This document shows, piece after piece, positions 33,738 through 42,698 of a DNA stretch of 53,493 nt. The stretch comes from Promethearchaeota archaeon (lineage in GTDB: Archaea > Asgardarchaeota > Lokiarchaeia > Sigynarchaeales > SOKP01): positions 1-53,493 of the forward strand of contig JAHLWT010000037.1 of assembly GCA_019057775.1 (NCBI GenBank). The letters are read 5' to 3'. Under the pieces are notes generated by a model, which saw nothing but the letters and a program-made list of their open reading frames with translations, was not told the DNA's origin and did no database searches. The stretch's first letter is position 1, and each line of letters starts with the position of its first letter. The position numbers and the translations under genes were made by a program.

Positions 33738-34616
33738 ATGAAACCTTTAATATTACTTATAGAAGATGATCAAGTTCTTGTTCGCAATTTCAAAATGTAT
33801 TTGGAAATGAATGATTATGAATTAGCAACTGCATTAAATGGAAGGGAAGGCTTAGATATGCTTTCTAAACTTGAAAATCCACCTGTTCTTATAATTAGTG
33901 ATATTTTAATGCCAGAAATGAATGGGTATGAATTTTACATGAAAGTTTCAGAAAACACCGATTGGTCAAGGATACCCTTCTTTTTCTTATCTGGAAAAAC
34001 TGAAATAGATGATGTAAAATTTGGTAAGATGTTAGGTGCTGATGATTATATCACAAAACCTTTTAGTCCTCAAGTATTATTAGAAAAAATTAAAGTAAAA
34101 GTTGAAGAATTTCAAGAACGTAAGAAAAACACTATAATTCTTGAAGAAAAATTAAAAGATATATTAAAATATGAGGAACCCTCTCTCAAAAAGTTAAGTA
34201 GAGCAGATTTCTTTTATTTATTCCATATGGTTTGGGATGCTGAGAAAGGACCAATAATTATAAATTCCTTTCCTAAAAATGAAATTCCCTCTTTAAATCT
34301 TGAAGAACTCACTTCTCAATTATACAATACGTTAATAAAAATCTATAAATTTGAAGAGATTTTAGAAAGGAATCAATTTATTATAAGAGTCGTAAAAGAA
34401 TTAATAGAAGCATATGCGTTAATTGATAGGGTTGACAATGGAGAGGGAACAGAACACGAAGGTAGTGGAACATTTATGCTTTGTGCAATCACTCCAAATT
34501 TTCATTACTTACAATCAGAAAGGATAAGAGATATACTTGCTAAGATCGCTTTTCACATAAAAGCTAACAGAGAATGGAATATTAAGGAATATTGGGAATC
34601 ATTGGCTAATATATAA
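33738..34616 (+). CDS. receiver domain fused to a longin-like domain
   Basis: 292 aa from ATG 33738, chosen because the receiver strand (MKPLILLIEDD) begins there; an in-frame ATG at 33693 lies almost inside the TATA-like run at 33665-33680. The receiver has Asp55 in LIISDILMPEMNG and Lys107 in DDYITKPF. A linker helix leads to residues about 155-292, which show a strand pair (FHMVWDAEKGPIIINSFP), a helix (EELTSQLYNTLIKIYKFEEI), a strand (GTFMLCAITPN) and a terminal helix, the order of longin/roadblock-type domains. This joins two-component signalling to a domain used in GTPase control. The fold call is inferred. Confidence 0.72.
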   Translation: MKPLILLIEDDQVLVRNFKMYLEMNDYELATALNGREGLDMLSKLENPPVLIISDILMPEMNGYEFYMKVSENTDWSRIPFFFLSGKTEIDDVKFGKMLGADDYITKPFSPQVLLEKIKVKVEEFQERKKNTIILEEKLKDILKYEEPSLKKLSRADFFYLFHMVWDAEKGPIIINSFPKNEIPSLNLEELTSQLYNTLIKIYKFEEILERNQFIIRVVKELIEAYALIDRVDNGEGTEHEGSGTFMLCAITPNFHYLQSERIRDILAKIAFHIKANREWNIKEYWESLANI

Positions 34617-34833
34617 GCTAAGTTTGAAGAAACTCTCACTTACTTAATTTCAACATAATCTTCTAATTAATTTTAATAGTAAGTAAGTACAGTTATAATG
34701 TTATTTGGAAATAATACATTTATGTATGTTTCTTTAAGAAAATAATTTTATTTCATTAAAAATTACATAAGTTCATTATTAGAATTAAGTAATAGATAAA
34801 AAATTAAGAAATTAAAAGAGACTCCTAAGGCCA

Positions 34834-36138
34834 ATGAAAGAAGAAGAATATCAACAGATGATAAAACAATGTCTCCGCTGTTCAATATGTAAATGGATAC
34901 CGCAACTCCAGATAAAAAGTCAGAAATATGCTACTATTTGTCCTTCTATAGATAAGTATAATTATCATGCCTATAGTGGAGGAGGTCGCATTATTCTAGC
35001 CTTGGCTTTAGAAATGGGAAGAATTAATCCCTCAGAAGAAGTAAGAGACGTGGTATATAAGTGTACAGAATGTGGAGGCTGTGCGATATCATGCAAATTT
35101 TTAAATACACTTGAACCGCTCGAAATAATCATGAAGCTAAGAGAGAAGCTTGTAGATGCTGGATATGGTCCTATGCCACAACAAAAGCGGTATATCGAGG
35201 CAATAGAGAAAGTAAACAATCCATATAATGAACCGCATGATAAAAGAATTGATTGGTTACCAGACGATATTAAACTTGATCCTCGCTCCAAGATACTTTA
35301 TTTTGTGGGATGTACATCTTCTTATCGGAGAAAAGAAACGGCAAGAGCAACAGCTCGTATTCTAAGTAGTGCAGATGTCTCATTTAATATACTTGAAGAA
35401 AACGAATACTGCTGTGGAAGTCCAGTCCTAAGAACTGGAGATGTAAAAAAGTTTCAGCAATTCCTCAATAAAAATCTTGACATAATCGACTCAAAAGAGA
35501 TCGATACAATAGTTTTTAGTTGTGCTGGGTGTTATGACACCTTTAAAGTTGATTATCCCCTCTATCGGGATTATAATTTTAGAGTACTTCACACTGTAGA
35601 ATTTTTTGATGAACTGATCCAAAAAGGTAATTTAAAATTAACAAATGAAGTACCCTTAACAGTTACTTATCATGATCCATGCCATTTAGGAAGGAATGCT
35701 GAGCGATATGAGGAATGGGATGGTGATGTAGTTGAGTTGATGCCATTGATATCAATTGATGTCCCTCCTAAACCAAAACGAACAGGAGCTAAAGGAATTT
35801 ATTCAGCCCCCAGAAACATATTAAATAGAATACCTGGATTAAAGTTGGTTGAAATGGAGAGAATTAAAGAATATTCATATTGTTGTGGGGCTGGAGCTGG
35901 AGTAAAATCTGCGTTTCCTAAATTTGCCATCCATACCGCAAAAACCAGAATAGAAGAAGCTGAGGTAACTGGAGCAAGCATTGTTACATCCGCATGTCCT
36001 CTTTGTTCTATAAATCTGCAAGATGCAATAAGAGAAAATAATTCCAACTTAAAATTTCTAGATATAAGTGAAATCATACTAATGTCAATAGGAGTTCTAC
36101 CAGAACAATTAAAAAAAATAATGGCAGAGGTTACATAA
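34834..36138 (+). CDS. Fe-S protein with CCG domains (HdrD/GlpC-like)
   Basis: 434 aa. Near the N-terminus are Cys motifs for Fe-S clusters (QCLRCSICKW with a later Cys, and KCTECGGCAISC). Two cysteine-rich CCG domains follow: CCGSP with CAGCYDTF in the first, and HDPCHLGR, YCCGAGAGVKSAF and ACPLCSINL in the second. These domains occur in heterodisulfide reductase HdrB/D, GlpC and glycolate/lactate oxidase Fe-S subunits. It should carry electrons from the FAD oxidase encoded directly after it (start one base after this stop) to an acceptor. No transmembrane anchor is seen. Confidence 0.9.
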   Translation: MKEEEYQQMIKQCLRCSICKWIPQLQIKSQKYATICPSIDKYNYHAYSGGGRIILALALEMGRINPSEEVRDVVYKCTECGGCAISCKFLNTLEPLEIIMKLREKLVDAGYGPMPQQKRYIEAIEKVNNPYNEPHDKRIDWLPDDIKLDPRSKILYFVGCTSSYRRKETARATARILSSADVSFNILEENEYCCGSPVLRTGDVKKFQQFLNKNLDIIDSKEIDTIVFSCAGCYDTFKVDYPLYRDYNFRVLHTVEFFDELIQKGNLKLTNEVPLTVTYHDPCHLGRNAERYEEWDGDVVELMPLISIDVPPKPKRTGAKGIYSAPRNILNRIPGLKLVEMERIKEYSYCCGAGAGVKSAFPKFAIHTAKTRIEEAEVTGASIVTSACPLCSINLQDAIRENNSNLKFLDISEIILMSIGVLPEQLKKIMAEVT

Positions 36139-37731
36139 ATGGTTCTTGAAGGGAGCGTTTTAACGGAATTTGAGAATATTGTTGGTTCTGAGAATGTTAA
36201 TGATGGTGAAGTCATAACAAATGTATATGCGTATAATTGGTGCATGGAGATTTTTAATTATATGGAGGGTAAAGATCCCATTCCTTTTTCTCCTACTCCT
36301 AAAGCTGTTATATTACCTTCTTCCACAGAGGAAGTTAAAAAGATTGTAAAATTATGTAATAAATTTAATATTCAATTCAAGGTTCAAAGTACAGGATTAG
36401 GTCCTTGGAATCAACCTTCCACGGATAATTCAATCATTTTGGATCTTCGTAGAATGAATAAAATAATTAAAATTGATGAAAAAAATCTCTATGCCGTTAT
36501 TGAACCATATGTAAGTGGAGCACAATTACAAGTAGAGCTCATGAATTTTGGTTTAAATTGTCATATGCCTGGTGCTGGTCCACAAGTTTCGCCTCTTGCA
36601 AGTTCTACAAGTATGAATGGTCCGGGGTTCACATCACCTTCTACCGGGCATAGTGCTCGCAATGTGTTAGGAGTTGAATGGGTTTTACCGGATGGTGAAA
36701 TCATGAGACTCGGATCTGCTGGTATGAAGAATAATTGTGATTGGTTTCATGGAGATGGGCCAGGTCCAAGTCTGAGGGGGATTATGAGAGGGTGGGCAGG
36801 AACCAAGTCGGGTCTTGGAGTTTTTACTAAAGTAGCGGTTAAACTTTTCCCCTATCCATGCAATACAGCTTATAAAATTAAAGGATATTCTCCCGATTAC
36901 GATTTTGAAATTCCTGATTTCATAAAAGCATATGTCATGGACTGCAGGAATTTTAAAAAGCTTGAATCTTCGATGTTACGAATAGAGGAAGAGGAGATTT
37001 CTTTTATGTGTAGCTATTTGTCTGGTTTTGCTGTAATGGCTATTTTTTCATATTCAATTGAAAGTTTAATGGATAAAATGGCTATAGGACAGATGAAAGC
37101 ACCATTAGTCGTCTTGATTGCTGCTCGGACAAGTCGAGAATTCGACTATAAACAAAAAGTAATGGAAACCTTACTAAGAGATTTAAAATTAAAGAACATA
37201 ATTGGGAAATTATATACTCCAAAATCAATATTTTATGCCGAAGCCTTACGTTCAAATTTAGGATTACATGGATTTATTGCTACAGGGGGATTCCAGAGTA
37301 CTAAAGGAGTATGTGATACTGCTGCAGTATGTTTACAAAGTACAAAATTAAATATTCCCTTAAAACAAAAATATATCGCACAAGGAGCAATTGCGAACGA
37401 TTTTGGTGAAGGAACATGGATGACGTCATATGAATCAGGTCATTACTTTCATATGGAATCTCCTACTATGTTTGACCAAACAAATGAGAACAGTGTGGAA
37501 GGAATGGCAGAATATATGGAAAAAGCAAATCAATTGGATTTAGTAAAACACCTTGGAGCACCGTTTTTCGTAGAGGGAGACCAAATGCATGATTTATTTG
37601 GACCATTTATGTTAAATTATCATAATTGGCTGAGGAAGATAAAAGAATCATTTGATCCTAACAATATTTCAGATTCAGGATTTTATATTTCAGCAAACTA
37701 CCAAAAAAAAGGAGTGGATCCCAAGTTATAA
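36139..37731 (+). CDS. FAD-linked oxidase (PCMH/VAO type), CCG partner
   Basis: 530 aa. FAD-binding core: PKAVILPSSTEEVKKIVKL, NSIILDLRRMNKIIKID, LYAVIEPYVSGAQLQVEL and HSARNVLGVEWVLPDGEIM, ending SFDPNNISDSGFYI. This resembles the vanillyl-alcohol-oxidase/4-cresol-dehydrogenase branch more than short GlcD. It is fused in an operon with the upstream CCG Fe-S gene (zero gap) and overlaps the SCP2-like gene by one base. The set looks like a flavin dehydrogenase with its electron carrier and a lipid-binding helper. Substrate unknown; a lipid-like alcohol or acid is a reasonable guess. Confidence 0.9.
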   Translation: MVLEGSVLTEFENIVGSENVNDGEVITNVYAYNWCMEIFNYMEGKDPIPFSPTPKAVILPSSTEEVKKIVKLCNKFNIQFKVQSTGLGPWNQPSTDNSIILDLRRMNKIIKIDEKNLYAVIEPYVSGAQLQVELMNFGLNCHMPGAGPQVSPLASSTSMNGPGFTSPSTGHSARNVLGVEWVLPDGEIMRLGSAGMKNNCDWFHGDGPGPSLRGIMRGWAGTKSGLGVFTKVAVKLFPYPCNTAYKIKGYSPDYDFEIPDFIKAYVMDCRNFKKLESSMLRIEEEEISFMCSYLSGFAVMAIFSYSIESLMDKMAIGQMKAPLVVLIAARTSREFDYKQKVMETLLRDLKLKNIIGKLYTPKSIFYAEALRSNLGLHGFIATGGFQSTKGVCDTAAVCLQSTKLNIPLKQKYIAQGAIANDFGEGTWMTSYESGHYFHMESPTMFDQTNENSVEGMAEYMEKANQLDLVKHLGAPFFVEGDQMHDLFGPFMLNYHNWLRKIKESFDPNNISDSGFYISANYQKKGVDPKL

Positions 37732-38144
37732 TGTCCGAAAATGAAATGGATATGAATAAAGTGAGAGGCTTTGCAGGTATCATTGACAATGCCCTTACTC
37801 CCTTAAAAACTAAATTGAAGTTTCAGACTAAATTTGGAAAGAAATCATTAAAATTTCTACTAAACGCCAATAATGTCAATTATGCGGCTTTAATTACAAT
37901 AGATCATGGTCAAATTAAAGTTGAAAGTATCAAGAACAAACCTCCGGAAAATTTACAAAAGAAAAAAGTTGGGTGGGATGGGTATTTAGAAATGGATACT
38001 CAAACATTTCTGAGGATGGCAATGAATAGAATCTCAATGTTAGGAGTAGCTAAAAAATGGCTAACGGGTAAAGTTAAGATGAAAGGGATTCTGAAATTAC
38101 TCAATTTATTAAAAATGTTTAATTTATTAGCAGAATTAGATTAA
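37731..38144 (+). CDS. SCP2-like lipid-carrier protein
   Basis: 137 aa. The later part has the SCP2 pattern: AALITIDHGQIKVESIK, YLEMDTQTFLRMAMNRIS and GKVKMKGILKLLNLLKMFNLL, which parallels GGKIKAKGPMNDMLKL of the protein at 5533. Its start overlaps the stop of the FAD oxidase (TAATG), giving coupled translation. It likely holds a hydrophobic substrate for the redox pair. The N-terminal part is less typical, so sterol-carrier identity is likely rather than sure. Confidence 0.75.
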   Translation: MSENEMDMNKVRGFAGIIDNALTPLKTKLKFQTKFGKKSLKFLLNANNVNYAALITIDHGQIKVESIKNKPPENLQKKKVGWDGYLEMDTQTFLRMAMNRISMLGVAKKWLTGKVKMKGILKLLNLLKMFNLLAELD

Positions 38145-38189
38145 AAGATTATTTCTAAAGAATCACTTGGAATTGGAGAAATAGAAGAT

Positions 38190-39236
38190 ATGACAAATAA
38201 AGTAAAAGAAGGATGGTTAGGACCAGGGAAAAAAGATGGAAAAATAATATCGATAAAACCTAAAGATGATGCTTTACATATAGATATAGAAAAGAAAGGA
38301 ACTCGCGAATGGTGGTATTTTGATGCGCGGCTTGAAAATGGGTATACTGTAGTTGGTTTTTTTCGCGCGAAGCACGAGAGAACGGGAAAAACTGGAGTAG
38401 AAGTTACCATTTACACTCCAGAAGGTGAAAAAATACAAAATGTTTACGATTACAATTATTCTGATTTTAAAGGTTCTCAAGATGTAGCAGATCTGCAAAT
38501 AGGCGAAAATTTTGTAAAGGTGGATTATTCTAACATAGATTTACCCTCTTATGAGATTTTTATTGATGAAGGAGAGTTCGGTTTTCATCTAAAATATACT
38601 GCCTTAGTTAAAGGATGGAAACCAGGAGATGGATCTGTCGACTTTGGCAAAGGACATTATTTTGGGTGGTGTATAGCTCTTCCTAAGGCGAGTGTTGAAG
38701 GAACTATTAAAGTTCATAATAAAACGATCGAAGTGAAAGGAATTGGATATCATGACCATAACTGGTTAAATTTTAATTTTGCAATGATAATAGATTATTG
38801 GTACTGGGGAAGGATATACTCTGAAAATTTTACTGTTATCTACGCTTATATTAAATGTAATAAGAGAATGGATAATTATCCAATAAAAGTACTAATGCTT
38901 GCTAAAAATGAGGAGGTTTTCCTTAGCACAGGTGAATTTGAGCTAAGTCAATCAGACTTTGAATATCATGAGAAAGCTGGAAATAAGTACCCGCATTTTT
39001 TAAAGATTGATGTTCCTGATAAGCATGAAATTACCCTTGAAGTCCAAGAAATTATTGATTCTGATAATCTTCTTTATGAACTAGGACCAATTACACGATT
39101 CTTAGCAAAGAATATCTTGAAATTAAGACCAGGATATTTCCGATTGAACTCCAAGTTTATCCTCAATATTTCTGATGAGGGTAAAACTGTTACAGAGAAA
39201 GGGAACACACTTCACGAAATGGTTATCACAAAATAA
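38190..39236 (+). CDS. AttH/CrtC-type EWWY lipocalin-like protein
   Basis: 348 aa. The hallmark EWWYFDARLENG near residue 37 and a second conserved GIGYHDHNW with a later Trp/Tyr-rich DYWYWGRIY match the AttH/carotenoid 1,2-hydratase (CrtC) superfamily. These are double lipocalin-like beta barrels that hydrate or bind isoprenoids and other lipids. It lies 45 bases after the SCP2-like gene on the same strand and completes the likely lipid-redox operon. A hydratase on an isoprenoid chain is possible, but catalytic residues vary in this family. Confidence 0.8.
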   Translation: MTNKVKEGWLGPGKKDGKIISIKPKDDALHIDIEKKGTREWWYFDARLENGYTVVGFFRAKHERTGKTGVEVTIYTPEGEKIQNVYDYNYSDFKGSQDVADLQIGENFVKVDYSNIDLPSYEIFIDEGEFGFHLKYTALVKGWKPGDGSVDFGKGHYFGWCIALPKASVEGTIKVHNKTIEVKGIGYHDHNWLNFNFAMIIDYWYWGRIYSENFTVIYAYIKCNKRMDNYPIKVLMLAKNEEVFLSTGEFELSQSDFEYHEKAGNKYPHFLKIDVPDKHEITLEVQEIIDSDNLLYELGPITRFLAKNILKLRPGYFRLNSKFILNISDEGKTVTEKGNTLHEMVITK

Positions 39237-39274
39237 AAATGAAAATCAGAGTAAAAGAAACTCTGTTCTATTCT

Positions 39275-39967
39275 TTATTTCTTATCTAAAGCTTTTTTTT
39301 CAAATAACCGCTTTTTTAATTTAACCATTTGAGTATCCATATCATAATCTACTAACTCAACTTTAGCTAATTCTTGAATTGAGCGTAGTACAAAAGCACC
39401 ACCTATTCCTGTAGTGTTCTTTATTTCATCTCGTGACATAGTTTCTTTATCACCGTGGAGAATTTTTAAAATTCTATAATGTGGTTGGCCCTGCCAAATT
39501 TCAGAGACTAGCACAGAATATATTGAAAGCAGTGCACGAACCCTCTCAAAATTAAATTCTGCATGTTCTGCTTCTTCTGCTGTTGTCATAAATTTCTGCA
39601 ATTCAACCTTAACTTTTTTATATTCGTCTAACAATTTCATTTGTTCTCCCGTTAAATCACCAATTTTTTGATCTCGTTCTTGTTTTTCTTTCTCTAGTTT
39701 TTCTGTTGATTCTTCTAATTTCCTTTTATCTAGTTCTAATAGCTTTTTTTCAGATTCTAAGCTGGATTTTTCGCTTTCCAATTGTTTCTTCTCATTTTCG
39801 AGTTTTTCTTTTTCTTGACTAAGTTCATTTTTATCATTTTCAAGTTTAACTAATTCCGTGCGTGAGCTTTCCAATACGTTAATAAATTCGCGGAAATTAG
39901 TTTCTGCTGCTTGAATTGTTTCATCTATTGCACTTAAGGTTTTTTCTTCTTCTGACATTGGAATCAT
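39275..39967 (-). CDS. coiled-coil protein with C-terminal winged helix
   Basis: 230 aa. Residues about 10-130 form a continuous coiled coil dominated by E/K/L heptads (ENEKKQLESEKSSLESEK). Residues about 145-225 look like a winged helix (YRILKILHGDKETMSRDEI, VLRSIQELAKVELVDYD). No named family. Such designs serve as structural DNA-binding or scaffold proteins. The first ATG is used, with a second three codons later. It converges with the EWWY gene. Confidence 0.7.
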   Translation of the reverse strand: MIPMSEEEKTLSAIDETIQAAETNFREFINVLESSRTELVKLENDKNELSQEKEKLENEKKQLESEKSSLESEKKLLELDKRKLEESTEKLEKEKQERDQKIGDLTGEQMKLLDEYKKVKVELQKFMTTAEEAEHAEFNFERVRALLSIYSVLVSEIWQGQPHYRILKILHGDKETMSRDEIKNTTGIGGAFVLRSIQELAKVELVDYDMDTQMVKLKKRLFEKKALDKK

Positions 39968-40112
39968 AATAAATTTGTTTTATTTCTATTATTATTAATT
40001 CTACGGGAATTTATAAAGTTAAACAAAATGATTACAAAATAAATATGAAATTGTGAATTGAATATCTATAATTTAAATTCTTCATTCTTTACTTTTACTC
40101 AAAGAGATTCGG

Positions 40113-41333
40113 ATGATTATGGATAATAAGCAAAAATTGATTTTTGGCGTTTCAGTCCCAATCTTTATAATGGGATTGGTTTCATTTTTTACTGATGTTT
40201 CAAGTGAAATGATCCAGAGTATACTACCCTTATTTATAGTTGAATTAGCTGAAGAAAACCCTGCTCTTATTTTAGGACTTATCGCAGGTATAACAACAGC
40301 ACTTTCAAATATATTGAAAGGTGTTTCGGGGTGGTGGAGTGATAAGATTAATAAGAGAAAGCCTTTCGTCGTAGCTGGCTATACTGTCTCGAATCTTTCA
40401 AAACCGTTTATAGCTTTCAGCCCTTCTTGGCAATCTGTATTAGGCTTAAAATCTATAGATAGGGTAGGTAAAGGTCTAAGGACATCCTCAAGGGATACGC
40501 TCATATCTTATTATGCAGTAGAGAAAGGGAAAGCATTTGGTATGCATAGAGCTATGGATACTTTAGGTGCAGTAGTGGGTTCACTTTTAGCATTTCTGTT
40601 TTTATTATGGGCATGGAGTTTTTCTGAGATTATTTTCTTTTCAATTTTTCCTGGGTTTTGTGCCATAGCTCTAATTTTAACAATTAAAGATGTTGATCCA
40701 AATAAAATTGATGATACAAAATCAAAATATTATGGAGAACCGAGGGTAGACAAAATTGATAAAAATTTCATAAAGTTAATTATTATCCTTGGTGTAATTG
40801 AATTCGCAAGCTTAGATATTGTGTTTCTCCAAATTAGATCTCAAGATTATATTCTATCCGAATTTATATTTTTAATACCAATATTCTATTTACTCACAAA
40901 CATTATCTATATGATTTCTTCACCATTTCTCGGGTCTCTTTCGGATAAAATTGGGAGAAAGCCTATAATAGTTATTGGATTATCAGGATTATTAATAAGC
41001 TGCATAATACTGGCTTTTCCTATAAACATTTCAATTTCGTCTCTAATTCTCATAATCTTTGTATACATTATATTTGGGTTTTATTTGGCGTCCGTGGATC
41101 CTATATCAAGAGCTTACATTGCCGATTTAGCCGGAAAAAACAAAAGGGGAAGAGCGTATGGGTATTACTATCTTTCTGTTGGCTTGATCTCGATGGGGGA
41201 ATCTCTCCTGTTTGGGTATATTTATGATAGATTTTCATTTACGTGGGCGTTCATTTATGATGCCGTTTTGCTAATCATCTTTATCATTATATTTGTATTA
41301 ACCGATTTCTCTAAAATAACTGGGAAAAAATAG
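40113..41333 (+). CDS. MFS transporter
   Basis: 406 aa, about twelve transmembrane helices. Seen: SFFTDVSSEMIQSILPLF in helix 1, the loop-2 motif GWWSDKINKRKPFVVAG, SIDRVGKGLRTSSRDTL and in the second half GSLSDKIGRKPIIVIG. This group of MFS proteins includes many drug or metabolite exporters. The substrate is not predictable. It is a single gene, convergent with peptidase T. Confidence 0.9.
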   Translation: MIMDNKQKLIFGVSVPIFIMGLVSFFTDVSSEMIQSILPLFIVELAEENPALILGLIAGITTALSNILKGVSGWWSDKINKRKPFVVAGYTVSNLSKPFIAFSPSWQSVLGLKSIDRVGKGLRTSSRDTLISYYAVEKGKAFGMHRAMDTLGAVVGSLLAFLFLLWAWSFSEIIFFSIFPGFCAIALILTIKDVDPNKIDDTKSKYYGEPRVDKIDKNFIKLIIILGVIEFASLDIVFLQIRSQDYILSEFIFLIPIFYLLTNIIYMISSPFLGSLSDKIGRKPIIVIGLSGLLISCIILAFPINISISSLILIIFVYIIFGFYLASVDPISRAYIADLAGKNKRGRAYGYYYLSVGLISMGESLLFGYIYDRFSFTWAFIYDAVLLIIFIIIFVLTDFSKITGKK

Positions 41334-41352
41334 AATCTTTAGAAGTTTTATT

Positions 41353-42612
41353 TTATTGTTGTGTCCATAAGTAAGCCAAATATAATAGAACTTCAGCCGC
41401 TTTTTGCAAAGCTAAGGTAGGGATAAATTCTTTTCTCGAGTGAAATAGTTGTCCTCCTGTGAAAATGTTTGGTGTAATTATACCATTTGCACTCAACCGT
41501 GCCCCATCTGTACCGCCTCTTATGGGATTAATCTTTACTTCTAATCCTGTTTTTTCAATTGATTGCTTAGCTAAGTCAACAACTAATGGGTTTTTCTCAA
41601 TGTATTTATGCATATTCTGATATTGATGCGTAAAATTTATATCAATTTTTAATCCAGAATAACGAATCTCATAAGCTTGTTTCAAACTCTTTAGGTAATC
41701 CATGCGTCTCTGATTATTCTTTACATCAAAGTCTCTTATTATCATTCTTGCTGAGGCTCCTTCTGCCGTTCCTTTTAATTTAGTCAAATGGAAATATCCT
41801 TCTCTCTCTTCAGTACTTTCTGGTGCTTCAGATTCGGGAAGTTCGCTAAAAAACCTACTTGCAATTTGTATTGCATTAATCATTCTATTTTTAGCATAGC
41901 CCGGATGAACACTTAAACCTTTAAATTGAATATCAGCTCGCCATGCATCAAAGCATTCGAATTCCAACTCACCTATTTCACCACCATCTACAGTATAACA
42001 AATCTCAGGTATTTTCTCCTTATCAACATTATCAATTCCTAATCCAGTTTCTTCATCTGGTGTGAAGCATATAAATATAGGGCCATGTTTAAATTGCGAA
42101 AATTTTTTCCAAGCACTACAGGCTGCCATGATTTCAGCGATTCCTGCTTTATCATCTGCTCCTAACAACGTATCTCCTTCAGAAGTTATAATATCAAAAC
42201 CAATATATTCTTCTAAGTTCGACGAATCATCAATACTCAATGTGAGCTCTTTATCAGATTTGTATTTTATTTCTTTCCCATCATAATTTGTATGAATAAC
42301 TGGCTTTACATCCTTTCCATTTACAGATGGTGATGTGTCTACATGAGCTAGTAAGCCAATAGGTTGTACTTTTTCATAACCGTTACTTGGAGCTAGATAG
42401 GCATAAACAAAGCCAAAGTCATCTTGAGTTATATCCTCAAGACCTAATTCATTTAATTCCTCAACCAACATTTTTCCTAAATCTAATTGGTTTTTTGTTG
42501 TAGGGACAGATTCCCCGGTTTCATCTGATGTAGTCCAAACTTTCACATATCTTAAAAAACGAGTTAACGCATTTTCAAGAAGAAATTCTTGTATGTCTTT
42601 AGTAATTTCCAT
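41353..42612 (-). CDS. pepT: peptidase T (tripeptide aminopeptidase)
   Basis: 419 aa, full length. It removes N-terminal residues from tripeptides with two zinc ions. Metal and catalytic motifs are visible: LLAHVDTSPSVNG (His and Asp), LGADDKAGIAEI, FTPDEETGLGI (general-base Glu and metal Glu), TVDGGEIGELEFECFDA and GGTDGARLSANGI, then FTGGQLFHSRKEFIP with the last His. The lid/dimer domain lies in the middle (about 215-330). Cytoplasmic. It is the M20 subfamily closest to PepT rather than to carboxypeptidase G. Confidence 0.96.
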   Translation of the reverse strand: MEITKDIQEFLLENALTRFLRYVKVWTTSDETGESVPTTKNQLDLGKMLVEELNELGLEDITQDDFGFVYAYLAPSNGYEKVQPIGLLAHVDTSPSVNGKDVKPVIHTNYDGKEIKYKSDKELTLSIDDSSNLEEYIGFDIITSEGDTLLGADDKAGIAEIMAACSAWKKFSQFKHGPIFICFTPDEETGLGIDNVDKEKIPEICYTVDGGEIGELEFECFDAWRADIQFKGLSVHPGYAKNRMINAIQIASRFFSELPESEAPESTEEREGYFHLTKLKGTAEGASARMIIRDFDVKNNQRRMDYLKSLKQAYEIRYSGLKIDINFTHQYQNMHKYIEKNPLVVDLAKQSIEKTGLEVKINPIRGGTDGARLSANGIITPNIFTGGQLFHSRKEFIPTLALQKAAEVLLYLAYLWTQQ

Positions 42613-42698
42613 ATCATTGAAAATTAATCTTAAATTTTAAATATGAATGAAATTTATTGAAAAATTCTTTATAATCAATTTGATAAGTTCAAGATACA

